DNA of 51,981 nucleotides from Bryobacterales bacterium (GTDB lineage: Bacteria; Acidobacteriota; Terriglobia; Bryobacterales; Bryobacteraceae): assembly GCA_025463005.1 (NCBI GenBank), contig JAOAPR010000013.1:1-51981 (forward strand), in the 5' to 3' direction. The translations under genes and the position numbers were made by a program. The notes below the pieces were generated by a model. It was not told where the DNA came from. It searched no databases and saw only the letters and a list, made by a program, of their open reading frames with translations. Shown in pieces: positions 30,594 through 39,487 of this stretch (positions are counted from its first letter, which is position 1; the number at the start of each line of letters is the position of its first letter).

Positions 30594-32688
30594 CCCGTAT
30601 CCAAAACCCGAGCCCGATCAGCGCGACCAGGCTGATCCCGCCCCCTAATCCCAGCAGCCGCGACTGGTATCGAAATTCAACCGTGTGCTCCCCCGCTGGC
30701 ACCGTCACAGCCTGGAACGCGCCCATCCAAGGTTCGACGCCTACGCCTCGTCCATCAACTGAAGCTGCCCAGCCGGGGAAAAACTGTTCGTGCAAGGCGA
30801 GCTTTCCCCCGACTTCCGAGCTCAAGCGGAACGTCCGATTCTCTGGCTGCCACGCAAGCCGCTGGACCTGATCATTAGCACCACCTTCCCAACTGTAGGG
30901 CGGCTGCGCATCCAAATACTCATACACTCTATAAAAAGTCGGCATCGATCCCAACAGTCGATAATGCGGGTTGTCCTTCAGCTTCGGAAATACCTTGCTG
31001 TACTCCGAGCTGATCACGTAGCGGACTCCGAACAGCTTCAGAGCGGCGTAGTTTTCCGGATCGATTTCAAAAGTCCGGTCCGTCCGGAAGTGCCCATAGG
31101 TCTCCGCCATTTTCCGGTACTGAGTTGTGAGGAGCGGGTCAAACCCTTGCGGGGTGATCAATCCGATGTGCCGGAAATCATTCGGAAGCGGCCCGGTGTC
31201 GTTGTCCACGATAATCCGGCCAATGCCATCATTGCGAAGCTGCTGGTACACTTCCAGCATCATACCGGGAAACGAAGTGGACGACCATCTTTGCGCGTCC
31301 CCAGTCGCGGCGTTGAATCGCTTGCTGGTTCCGAAAGCTTTGTAATCGACGCCCACGAAAACAACCAGGGCAGCGGCCATCCAGATCCGCCTGCGGCCGT
31401 GCTCGGCGCGGACCGCGTACATCCCGGCAGCGAAAATCGCCAGGGTTACCAGCAAATCGAGCCCGCTTCGCCATCCTGCCGCGAAGCTTTGACTTTTCCA
31501 TCGGAACACTTCGTAGCCGGCCCATACCGCCATGAGCGCAGCGGACGCTGGCGCCAGCCACGACGGCGTACGATGTTTCCCTTCAAGAAAATGATCGAGA
31601 GCGTACGCCGTGAGCGCCGCGAAGGCCAGCGTCACGCCGGCCAGAAAGTACCAGGCGCGCAGGATATCCGGCAAAAGGCTCGAATGCCGGATCACGTTCC
31701 AAACGATATCGTACGGGTTCACCGCCATCACCAGGCTCGCTGCCAGCACCGCTAACGATGGAACCAAGTCCCGAAATCGGCGGCGGCGGATCAGAAACGG
31801 CAGACCGAGCAGGGCCGGCACCCCCAAATAGAAATAATCCTTGAACGGATTCGTGTCCAGCGGCATGTTCAAGCCGAAATTGAAATAGTTCGGAATCGCA
31901 TAGGACAGAATCAGATCCGGGTCTTTGACACCCAGGCCGTAGTGCACTTCCGGCTCGCGTAGCGCGGTGGTTTCCCAGGTCGGCAGAATCTGGATGGCGC
32001 ACAACATCAACGAGAAGACCAGGCCCGCGATCGTTCCCAGGGCCGCTTTCCAGCGCCAGAGGCCCGCCAGCGAGTAGACGCCAACCACCATCGCGAACAC
32101 CATCCAGGTGGGTGGATATCCCGCCAGGAAGCACAGCGCCGACGCGGCTACGACCTTCCACAAAGGCCGCCAGGATCGTCTCTCCACCGCTTGGTCGATG
32201 CCCCACAGAGCCAACGGCAACCAGATGTACCCCGCCAACAGGCCGAAGTGCTGCAACTGCGTGCACAGGTATCCGCTGAACGCGAACACCCCCGCTCCCA
32301 GAATGCACGGCAATTCTCCCAGTCGTTTCCCGCGAAGCCACAGGTAACACAGCAGGAATCCAAGCCAGACGTGCGCGATCTGCACATCCTGCATTGACTG
32401 ATAAGAGAGACGTTCCCGTCCGAGACTAAAAAGGAACATCAGCCAGGTCGGCGGATAAAACAGCGCCGCCTGGACGTTGCTTACGAAACCCATGCCGGAG
32501 TAGATGGTGGGGTCCCACAGCGGAAAACGGCCGTGGCGAAGACTTTGGAACGCGTAGTCAGCCAGAGGATAATGAAACCCGTTCAGGTCGTATGGGATAT
32601 GGACCCACCGCACGGGCGGAATGTATTCGAAAAAGAATAGCCACGTGAACAGCAGTGAGGCCAGCGCGATCGCTTTCCGGGAGTGCAA
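30544..32688 (-). CDS. YfhO-like polytopic membrane protein
   Basis: 714 residues. About 12-13 hydrophobic helices are spread over residues 8-460; a hydrophilic C-terminal domain of about 200 residues (from TGDAQRWSSTSFPGMMLEVY) is followed by a last TM helix near 685-703. The motifs HYPLADYAFQSLRHGRFPLWDP and GMGFVSNVQAALFYPP near the N-terminus, and the late VPAGEHTVEFRYQS, match the YfhO family, thought to act in lipid-linked sugar transfer to envelope polymers. The TTG start (32688) is the first usable initiator; the DUF2784 gene ends 24 bases upstream, so they are likely cotranscribed. It overlaps mqnC tail-to-tail by 50 bases. Confidence 0.82.
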   Translation of the reverse strand: MHSRKAIALASLLFTWLFFFEYIPPVRWVHIPYDLNGFHYPLADYAFQSLRHGRFPLWDPTIYSGMGFVSNVQAALFYPPTWLMFLFSLGRERLSYQSMQDVQIAHVWLGFLLCYLWLRGKRLGELPCILGAGVFAFSGYLCTQLQHFGLLAGYIWLPLALWGIDQAVERRSWRPLWKVVAASALCFLAGYPPTWMVFAMVVGVYSLAGLWRWKAALGTIAGLVFSLMLCAIQILPTWETTALREPEVHYGLGVKDPDLILSYAIPNYFNFGLNMPLDTNPFKDYFYLGVPALLGLPFLIRRRRFRDLVPSLAVLAASLVMAVNPYDIVWNVIRHSSLLPDILRAWYFLAGVTLAFAALTAYALDHFLEGKHRTPSWLAPASAALMAVWAGYEVFRWKSQSFAAGWRSGLDLLVTLAIFAAGMYAVRAEHGRRRIWMAAALVVFVGVDYKAFGTSKRFNAATGDAQRWSSTSFPGMMLEVYQQLRNDGIGRIIVDNDTGPLPNDFRHIGLITPQGFDPLLTTQYRKMAETYGHFRTDRTFEIDPENYAALKLFGVRYVISSEYSKVFPKLKDNPHYRLLGSMPTFYRVYEYLDAQPPYSWEGGANDQVQRLAWQPENRTFRLSSEVGGKLALHEQFFPGWAASVDGRGVGVEPWMGAFQAVTVPAGEHTVEFRYQSRLLGLGGGISLVALIGLGFWIRANSKSTSGRAYPAASG

Positions 32689-32712
32689 GAATCCATGCTA
32701 CTCCACTGGGCG

Positions 32713-33114
32713 TCACTTCGAGCCGTATGAGCCCGCGCGAAAGTCTGGGCGGACAAAAACGAATAAGAGCACTAAAAGGGGTCCAAGCGTCCAGTACAGG
32801 CCGTCGAGCACTCGCTCCGAAAGTGTGTGGTGGAGAAGCTGGTCGAGCAGGTCTCCCATCCCTCCCGATGCTTCCACCGCTTCTGTTCCAGGCGAGCGCA
32901 AACTCGTTTCGAGAACATTGAGAGGACAGTTGACGTCGAATACGTCTTCCAGGAGAACAATCAATACGGAGAGCAGGTGAGCGATCCTGAACCACGGATT
33001 GCGAACCCATCTCCACCCCAGCGCTGCTCCGATCACAATGCCGAGAAATCCGCCCACGACGAATACGAAATATGCCAGATGGAGGATGATGACGAGGTTA
33101 GCGAGTACATTCAT
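32713..33114 (-). CDS. DUF2784-family membrane protein
   Basis: 133 residues with three to four hydrophobic segments (about 3-30, 46-62, 105-122). The order LHLAYFVFVVGGFLG, then NPWFRIAHLLSVLIVLLEDV, NCPLNVLE and LLDQLLHHTL fits DUF2784, an uncharacterised integral membrane family. The ATG at 33114 is favoured over the TTG 9 bases upstream. It precedes the YfhO-like gene on the same strand. Function unknown. Confidence 0.8.
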   Translation of the reverse strand: MNVLANLVIILHLAYFVFVVGGFLGIVIGAALGWRWVRNPWFRIAHLLSVLIVLLEDVFDVNCPLNVLETSLRSPGTEAVEASGGMGDLLDQLLHHTLSERVLDGLYWTLGPLLVLLFVFVRPDFRAGSYGSK

Positions 33115-33237
33115 ATTGGCCAATACGCTTCAAATCTGAGCTCGTTCCTATTCCGACCCAAAACCTGGAGCGAAGTGTTTTATCCTAGGAACTCAGGATC
33201 TCGCAACCTAACTGTTCAGGGAGTACGTCTCACCTTC

Positions 33238-35304
33238 ATGCGTCTGTCACTCTTGAGCCTGGCTAGCGGACTGTGTTTCGTTAGCTTCCCGGGCTTTGCG
33301 GCCCCATCCTCCGACGTGTTCGCACGTCTTCCCCTGCGTTTCGAGGCGGTTGACGCCCCGACTTCACAGGGACAAAGTTGGGTGGCCCATGGGCCGGGTT
33401 TTGGGGTCGGATTTAACCAGGATGGGACCTATTTTCGCCTCGGCGACCGAAGTCTGAAGCTGACTCTCGAAGGCGGCGACCGCAGCGCGAGTTTTGAGGG
33501 ACTGAGCAAATCAGCCACGCCGGCCAACTACTTCGGCCGAAAATTCCGCAGCGTAGATGCGTTCGGCCGCTTGCGCCAGGCGGGCGTCTACCCGGGAATT
33601 GACATCGTCTATTACGGCAAAGGCCAAAGCCTGGAATATGATTTCGAGCTGGCTCCGGGCGCCGATCCGTCGCGGATCCGCATGCGCTTCGAAGGCGCCG
33701 ACAACATCAGTCTGGGTCCGAAAGGGCAAGTGATTCTCGCGCTCGGCGACCGGCAGATTACTCAGGATCCTCCCGTGGTTTATCAGCGACGTGCTTCCGG
33801 CGAAATCGTGGGGGTGCCGTCTTCGTACGTGGCACAAGCGGACGGTTCCATCGGCATTACCCTGGGCGCCTACGACGCTAGCCGGGCGCTGGTGGTCGAT
33901 CCAACCATCCTGTTCACCGGGTACCTGGCGGGAACCAGCGCTGACGTTCCCGTCGGCATCGGCCACGATAAGAATGGATTGATCTACATCGCCGGATATA
34001 CGTACTCGCCGGACTTTGCGCTGGTAGGCACCGCCTATACCGGGTTCTTTACCGGTACCAGCCGGCAGGTCTTCACCACGGTGATGAATCCCCTGGGCAC
34101 GGACGTCATCACCTACTCGGGATACTTCAGCGGCGATTTTGGGGATGACCTGAAAGCCATGACCGTGGACAGCGAGGGAGTTTTTTATCTCGCCGGGGTT
34201 ACCGACGATTTCTTCTTTCCCGTTACGCCGGGCGGATATCTGACCAGCAACGGCGGCGTGCGGCGGAGTTTTGTCTCCGTGGTCGATACGAAGATACCCG
34301 GAAAGGACGGCCTGACTTACTCGACCTTCTTCGCCGGCACCAAGACGGATGAGCCCACCGGAATTGCGGTCGCAAATGGGAAGATCTACGTCACCGGATT
34401 CACCAGTTCCGACGACTATCCGGTCACCGCGAACGCCTATCAGAGCACGCGCCCGGGCGGAACGTTTGATGGATTCGTAGCCGAGTTCGATCCGGCACAA
34501 AGCGGCACCGCGAGCCTGGTATCGAGCACCTATCTGGGAGGCACCAGCCAGGACATCCCGCGATCCATCGCGGTCGCGGCGGAGGGCCAGGTGTACGTCG
34601 CAGGCTATACGCGCTCGGGTGACTTCCCCACAACTCCAAGCTCCTTCCGGCCGTTTTATTCCGGCTCCGGAGATGCGTTTCTGACTAAGCTCGATCTGAT
34701 CGCCAACGCGGTTCCGTACTCGACATTCCTGGGCGGATCGGGCCAGGATCAGGCCACCAAAATCCTGGTGGAGCCGTCTGGCCATGTGGCGGTTACCGGA
34801 TTTACTCTATCCAACGACTTCCCGGTTACTCCCAACGCGCTCCAGAGCTCACAAGCCGGAAACGGGGATGTGTTCCTTACGATCCTCGATCCCGCTGCAC
34901 AGGATTTCACCACGGCCCTGGTCTACTCGACGTACTTCGGTGGAACCGATGGCGAGGTTCCCTACGACCTGCGTCGCGATGCCGCTGGCAAATATTATCT
35001 TTGCGGCTATACTTTGTCCCTCGATCTCCCCGTCCAAAACGCTCTGGCGCCGGCCTCCTATCCCGGTAACAGCATCGATGGATTTGTGGCGGCGATTGAT
35101 CCTGCCGCTTCGCCGCTCAAGGCCCTGACCTATTCCAGCCACATCACTGGGCCGGGATATCAGGTAGCGTACGGGGTCGATGTGGACGCGCAAGGCAATA
35201 TCTACGTAACAGGCACCGCCTTGGGTGACGTCTTCGGAGGCACGGGAGCAACGCCGCCGCCCGACAGCAACCTCAACGTGTTCCTGCTTGTGTTCAAGCC
35301 CTAG
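33238..35304 (+). CDS. Secreted SBBP-repeat beta-propeller protein
   Basis: 688 residues from ATG 33238: signal peptide (MRLSLLSLASGLCFVSFPGF), an N-terminal domain (about 20-225) with YPGIDIVYYGKGQSLEYDFE, then SBBP propeller repeats about 50-60 residues apart, seen as 'YVAGYTRSGDFPTTPSSF', 'AVTGFTLSNDFPVTPNALQ' and 'YSTYLGG/YSTFLGG' phrases. The N-terminal domain plus SBBP combination is common in Acidobacteria and Planctomycetes exported proteins of unknown role. A longer upstream opening exists but lies inside the opposite-strand DUF2784 gene and lacks a signal peptide. No TIGR03437-type tail is seen, and the gene ends 4 bases before pyrF. Confidence 0.85.
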   Translation: MRLSLLSLASGLCFVSFPGFAAPSSDVFARLPLRFEAVDAPTSQGQSWVAHGPGFGVGFNQDGTYFRLGDRSLKLTLEGGDRSASFEGLSKSATPANYFGRKFRSVDAFGRLRQAGVYPGIDIVYYGKGQSLEYDFELAPGADPSRIRMRFEGADNISLGPKGQVILALGDRQITQDPPVVYQRRASGEIVGVPSSYVAQADGSIGITLGAYDASRALVVDPTILFTGYLAGTSADVPVGIGHDKNGLIYIAGYTYSPDFALVGTAYTGFFTGTSRQVFTTVMNPLGTDVITYSGYFSGDFGDDLKAMTVDSEGVFYLAGVTDDFFFPVTPGGYLTSNGGVRRSFVSVVDTKIPGKDGLTYSTFFAGTKTDEPTGIAVANGKIYVTGFTSSDDYPVTANAYQSTRPGGTFDGFVAEFDPAQSGTASLVSSTYLGGTSQDIPRSIAVAAEGQVYVAGYTRSGDFPTTPSSFRPFYSGSGDAFLTKLDLIANAVPYSTFLGGSGQDQATKILVEPSGHVAVTGFTLSNDFPVTPNALQSSQAGNGDVFLTILDPAAQDFTTALVYSTYFGGTDGEVPYDLRRDAAGKYYLCGYTLSLDLPVQNALAPASYPGNSIDGFVAAIDPAASPLKALTYSSHITGPGYQVAYGVDVDAQGNIYVTGTALGDVFGGTGATPPPDSNLNVFLLVFKP

Positions 35305-35308
35305 ACCA

Positions 35309-36031
35309 TCAGGGAGCGGCTTGAATCTCGTTGCAGATCTTCAGGAACTCCGCACGCGGATCGCTGGATCTGGTGACCTGACGGCCGATCACCAGATAAT
35401 CCGCTCCGTTGGCAATCGCGTCAGCCGGCGTCGCCACGCGCTTCTGATCTCCGGCCGATGCGCCGGCGGAACGCACGCCGGGAGTTACCAGCTTTGCGCG
35501 CGGCCCGGCGATCTCCCTCACCCGCCCGACCTCGAGCGGTGAGCAGACTACGCCATCGATGCCCGCATCCATCGCATTGCGGACACGCAATTCCACCAGG
35601 CTGGCCACATCGCAGGAATACCCCATTTGGCGCAGATCGTTCTCGTCGAAGCTGGTGAGTACAGTCACTGCCAGCAGTTTGAGGGGGGATTCGGCTCGGC
35701 CTGCAACGGCCGCCGCCATGACCGCGCGGCTTCCGTGCACAGTTAGAAAATCAGCGCCGACCTTGGCCACCTGCGCGACCGCGCGCTTCACCGTCTCGCC
35801 GATGTCGTACAGCTTGAGATCGACGAACACGCGATGGCCCTGGGCCTTCAGCTCGCGGACGAAGTCCATGCCCGCGGCCGCATACAGTTCCAGGCCGACT
35901 TTGTAGAAAGACGCTGCGCCGCCCAGCGCTGTGATGAGAACTCGCGCCTCGGTAGCCGTTTCGACGTCGAGCGCGACGATCAAACGGTCGGAACCAGGCG
36001 TGTGCACCGGCGCTTTCGTTCCCGGTGTCAC
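35309..36031 (-). CDS. pyrF: Orotidine 5'-phosphate decarboxylase
   Basis: 240 residues, TIM barrel. The catalytic array DLKLYD (Asp71, Lys73, Asp76) and Lys44 are present, with VTPGVRSAGASAGDQKRVATP as phosphate loop and DYLVIGRQVT near the C-terminus. It makes UMP from OMP, the last pyrimidine step. The start is GTG (36031), placed directly after the TAA of the AT-hook gene (TAAGTG, zero gap), so translation is probably coupled. The first 14 residues are an extra tail before RLIVALDV. No other pyr genes are near. Confidence 0.94.
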   Translation of the reverse strand: MTPGTKAPVHTPGSDRLIVALDVETATEARVLITALGGAASFYKVGLELYAAAGMDFVRELKAQGHRVFVDLKLYDIGETVKRAVAQVAKVGADFLTVHGSRAVMAAAVAGRAESPLKLLAVTVLTSFDENDLRQMGYSCDVASLVELRVRNAMDAGIDGVVCSPLEVGRVREIAGPRAKLVTPGVRSAGASAGDQKRVATPADAIANGADYLVIGRQVTRSSDPRAEFLKICNEIQAAP

Positions 36032-36226
36032 TTACGCCGCGGTGGATTCTTTCGCTCGGTTCTTGCTGCCAGGCGGCCGCCCTCTGCGCTTGAGCTGGGT
36101 CATCCAGGCTGGCGGCCTGCCGCGGCGGCGCCCCCGGCCACGCGCCAGACGCTCCAGCGTCAGGATGGCTTCCTCAAGTTGATCACGTTCCTGGCGTAAT
36201 TCCGCCAGCATCTTCATTACGTCCAT
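36032..36226 (-). CDS. Small coiled-coil protein with two AT-hook motifs
   Basis: 64 residues in two parts. Residues 1-29 are a heptad-like, charged helix (MLAELRQERDQLEEAILTLE); residues 30-64 are strongly basic with two AT-hook cores, RRRGRPPAWM and KRRGRPPGSKN. That is the layout of bacterial nucleoid or silencing proteins: oligomerising helix plus minor-groove binder. No family name is certain. ATG 36226 is used; an in-frame ATG (codon 4) is possible; no Shine-Dalgarno is evident. It abuts pyrF with no gap. Function as a chromatin-like regulator is inference. Confidence 0.7.
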   Translation of the reverse strand: MDVMKMLAELRQERDQLEEAILTLERLARGRGRRRGRPPAWMTQLKRRGRPPGSKNRAKESTAA

Positions 36227-36370
36227 GTATGTAGTTACTCCAAATCTCCCGAATTATTGGACCAACCCCTCAGTCCAAACGCCCGCCTCGGTCCACCAAG
36301 GCGACCTGGCACTAGGAGGAGCAGACTCGGCAAGTCCGGACACTGCGGAAAACCCTTAGGCTTTGATTCG

Positions 36371-36468
36371 CATGTCCGTTTAAAGTGTACCGGAACGTTT
36401 CCGTCAGTTTCAAGACTTCCGCATGTAAAGAGTACCGGTATTTGCGGTCCCAATGCAAAACTTTACAT
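36371..36468. repeat. Repeat cluster resembling an insertion-sequence end
   Basis: TAAAGTGTACCGG (36381-36393) recurs as TAAAGAGTACCGG (36426-36438), 45 bases apart. ATGTAAAG (36423-36430) is matched by an inverted CTTTACAT (36461-36468). Multiple short repeats beginning TGTAAAG are what IS21-type ends look like, but no transposase lies inside the window. A strong AGGAGGAG without an ORF sits at 36314. Treated as a possible solitary end or footprint. Confidence 0.35.
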
Positions 36469-36470
36469 CC

Positions 36471-37895
36471 TTAACCCCTCTCCTTAACCCGATCCTCCGG
36501 CTCCCGGTGTCGTTTCCAATAAAAAAAGAAGGGTACTCCGAGCGCAATTACAACCAAACCGATCCCGGATGCGCGCGGCGAAGATACAAAAGTCTGGTAA
36601 AGAAGTAATAAAGTCACTCCCACAAATGCCAAAGGAACCCAGGGGTATCCCCAGGTGCGATAGGGACGTGCCAAATCCGGATTCTTGCGGCGCAGAACGA
36701 TCACCGCGGCAGCAGTCATCCCGTAAAGAATCCAGCTCGGAAAAATGACCGTATTATATAAATCACTGTAATGTCCACTCAAGACAAATAAAGAAGACCA
36801 GACTCCCAGCAGCAGAATACTGCTTGAAGGAGTCCGGAAAACGGGATGGACCCGCCCGATAGACCGAAAGAAATAACCGTCTCGGGCCATCGCATAGGGA
36901 ACTCGCGATCCCGATAAAATCGAGCCATTCAGCGCGGCGAAAATGGAAATCATCGCAGCGATGCTGACAGCGGCGGCTCCCTTCGATCCAGCGATGCGCC
37001 GCATCATGTCGGCGGCGACGCGTTGACTGGAGGCAACTTCTCCGGCGTTCAACACCGAAAAATACGCGAGATTGGTAAGCAAGTACACGCCTATAATGGC
37101 GGAAACGCCCGCGATCAATGCCAGCGGAAACGTTCGCTGCGGGTTTTCGACCTCGGAGCCCAACATTCCAGCGTTGTTCCATCCATCGTAGGCCCACAGC
37201 GCCGCGACCAAGGCAACAAAGAATCCGGCTATGCCGCCAGGCATAGGTGTTGTCGAAGTATGAAGATTTGCGACGTTGGCCTGGCGCGAAAGCAATCCGG
37301 CCGCGATCACACCGGCTATCAGGAGTACTTTAAGCGCGGTAACGCCCACCTGCACGCGCCCGCCCACGCTTACGCCGAGATAATTTACCGCCGACAAAAA
37401 CAGAATCAAGCCGATCGCCAGCAGTTGGCCGTATCGAATTTCGAGCGGCCCGCCGCCCGGTCCGATCGGCCACGGCACAATGTACAAAGGCGCCTGCAGG
37501 CCCGGGAGAAAATCGGCGAGATAGGAATAAAAAGCCGTTGCGAGCGCCGCGATCGAAGCGCTTTTTGCAACCCAGGTTTGGGTCCACGCGTAGAGGAATC
37601 CGAAAAAGGGCCCGTATGCCGCCGTGAGATACGCATATTCGCCGCCCGCTTCGGGCAGCGCCGCCGACAATTCGGCGTAGGTTAACGCGCCGAATAGTGA
37701 TAGCACTCCTCCAAATACCCACACAGCGAACACGGTGCCCGGAGTGCCGACCGCCTTGATCATGTCGGTGGGGACCAGAAAGATTCCGCTGCCGATCACC
37801 GTGCCCATGATGATGGCCACGGTCGACCATGGTCCCAAGGCCCGCCGCAATGCGGGCTGATGAGAGGCTGGTTCGTGAGTTTTAGAGTGCTGCAC
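36471..37895 (-). CDS. APC-superfamily amino acid permease
   Basis: 474 residues from GTG 37895 with about 12 TM helices. The family marks are IIMGTVIGSGIFLVPTDMIK in TM1, EAGGEYAYLTAAYGPFFGFL in TM3 and WAYDGWNNAGMLGSEVENPQ in TM6, as in LAT-type antiporters and other APC transporters. Substrate unknown. The start is uncertain: GTG 37895 overlaps the upstream symporter by 14 bases, a TTG at 37928 by 47. The overlap implies cotranscription with the sodium symporter, i.e. a two-transporter uptake unit. It ends in a basic tail (RHREPEDRVKERG). Confidence 0.87.
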   Translation of the reverse strand: MQHSKTHEPASHQPALRRALGPWSTVAIIMGTVIGSGIFLVPTDMIKAVGTPGTVFAVWVFGGVLSLFGALTYAELSAALPEAGGEYAYLTAAYGPFFGFLYAWTQTWVAKSASIAALATAFYSYLADFLPGLQAPLYIVPWPIGPGGGPLEIRYGQLLAIGLILFLSAVNYLGVSVGGRVQVGVTALKVLLIAGVIAAGLLSRQANVANLHTSTTPMPGGIAGFFVALVAALWAYDGWNNAGMLGSEVENPQRTFPLALIAGVSAIIGVYLLTNLAYFSVLNAGEVASSQRVAADMMRRIAGSKGAAAVSIAAMISIFAALNGSILSGSRVPYAMARDGYFFRSIGRVHPVFRTPSSSILLLGVWSSLFVLSGHYSDLYNTVIFPSWILYGMTAAAVIVLRRKNPDLARPYRTWGYPWVPLAFVGVTLLLLYQTFVSSPRASGIGLVVIALGVPFFFYWKRHREPEDRVKERG

Positions 37896-39345
37896 GTGAA
37901 GGTTTCTCTTTGAGGATAAAGGACGCAAAAATGCCGGTGAGGAACGTCATCGAGGTCCCGATCAGCACATACCAGGTGAAGGCGATCGGAGTCGCGAAGC
38001 GGACGTACAACATCAGGATCAGCCCCGCTACCATGCCGCACATGGCGGCGATCTCGCCCACGCGGCGCGTCAGCAATCCGAGCAGAAACACTCCCAGCAG
38101 CGAGCCGTAGATAATCGACGCAATCGATAGACCGGCCTGCAGTACGCCGCCCCAATGCCGGGCGAGCAGGGCCACCCCCGCGAGAATCACGCCCCACACC
38201 ACCGTTGCGAGTCGCGCACGCTTGAGCCACACGGATTCGTCGCCGGCTCGTTCCGCGCCGCCCAGGGGGCGAAGAAAGTCCATTACGGTGGTGGACGCCA
38301 GGGAATTGAGCGCCGCGCTCAGGTTCGACATCGCCGCGGCCAAAATCGCGGCAATCACGAGCCCTGACAGACCGGGAGGGAGTTGGTCCCAGATAAAGCG
38401 CGGATAGATGCTATCGGTTACGGCCGGGGTGGTCCACCCGCGATCTTTGTACAAGGTGAACAGGCACACCCCGATGATCAGAAACAGGGTGAACTGGACG
38501 AAGATCACCACCCAGCTCGAGAATAGCGCCGCCCGGCTCTGGCGCTCGTCTTTCGCGGCGAGAAGGCGCTGAACCAGAAGCTGTTCGGTGCCGTGGCTGG
38601 CGGTGGTCAGGAAGCATCCACCTATGATCCCTGCCCAAAAGCTGTAGGTCCGGGTGAAGAACTCGGCGGGAGGGCCGATGCGGAAATCGAACACCTGCAG
38701 CTTGCCCAACGGCTCGGCCACGGCAGCCACGTGGGCCCATCCGCCGGGGATTTCGCGCAAGACCAGGAACAGACTGGCCAGCGCCCCCGCCACGTACAAA
38801 GTCATCTGCACCACGTCCGTCCAGATCACGGCGGTCATACCGCCTTCGTAGGTATACAAGAGTGTCAGGCCCAGAATCGCGGCGATCGACGCCATCTCAC
38901 CGGTACCCAGTACTACCGAAATGACGATCGAAATCGCGAACACGCGCACGCCTTCGGCCAGGGCACGGAGGATCAGAAAAGTCCCGGCGGTTAGGCGGCG
39001 AATACGTGTCCCGAAGCGAATTCGCATCAGTTCATAAGCGGTGAACATTTCTCCCCGAAAATAGGCCGGCAAGAACAGAGTGGCGATCACCAGGCGCGCC
39101 AGAAGGTATCCGAAAACAAGTTGCAGAAACCCGAAGTTTCCATTGAAGGAAAGCGACGGCGTGCCGATCACGGTGAGCGTGCTGGTTTCGGCGGAAACAA
39201 TGGAGAGCGAGATAGCCCACCAGGGCGCTCGCCGTCCGCCCAGGAAGTAGTCTTTCAGCGAGTTTTGCGAGCCGCGGAAGCGTGCTCCAAACCAGGTGAT
39301 CCCCACCAGATAGGCCGCGATCACCCCTAAATCAATCCAGCGCAT
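37882..39345 (-). CDS. Sodium:solute symporter (SSS family)
   Basis: 487 residues from ATG 39345 with about 13 TM helices in the LeuT-like SSS arrangement. Typical stretches: DYFLGGRRAPWWAISLSIVSAETST (TM1/2 region, Na+ site neighbourhood), YTYEGGMTAVIWTDVVQM, and ILAAAMSNLSAALNSLAST near the second sodium site. The substrate could be a sugar, amino acid or organic acid; it cannot be read from sequence. It precedes and overlaps the APC permease, suggesting joint regulation. A longer opening to 39384 exists but ATG 39345 starts right before the first helix. Confidence 0.9.
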   Translation of the reverse strand: MRWIDLGVIAAYLVGITWFGARFRGSQNSLKDYFLGGRRAPWWAISLSIVSAETSTLTVIGTPSLSFNGNFGFLQLVFGYLLARLVIATLFLPAYFRGEMFTAYELMRIRFGTRIRRLTAGTFLILRALAEGVRVFAISIVISVVLGTGEMASIAAILGLTLLYTYEGGMTAVIWTDVVQMTLYVAGALASLFLVLREIPGGWAHVAAVAEPLGKLQVFDFRIGPPAEFFTRTYSFWAGIIGGCFLTTASHGTEQLLVQRLLAAKDERQSRAALFSSWVVIFVQFTLFLIIGVCLFTLYKDRGWTTPAVTDSIYPRFIWDQLPPGLSGLVIAAILAAAMSNLSAALNSLASTTVMDFLRPLGGAERAGDESVWLKRARLATVVWGVILAGVALLARHWGGVLQAGLSIASIIYGSLLGVFLLGLLTRRVGEIAAMCGMVAGLILMLYVRFATPIAFTWYVLIGTSMTFLTGIFASFILKEKPSRAAL

Positions 39346-39487
39346 GGGCAACAGTTCAGGATACGCGAAAGCAGACCGCGACACCCGAAACCTGGTAGCC
39401 GCTGGCGGTGTCTAACATGACAGGAAGTGAAACGGGCAAGGTACCGGATGGGTAGGGTGTACCCTGAGAGAAAGGCATGTCGTAACA

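Noticed and set aside
32827-33237. N-terminal extension of the SBBP protein
   Set aside because: It overlaps the DUF2784 gene on the other strand and would bury the signal peptide at residue 138.
33511-34785. 424-codon minus-strand ORF inside the SBBP gene
   Set aside because: Antisense shadow of a protein with clear repeats and signal peptide; no motif of its own.
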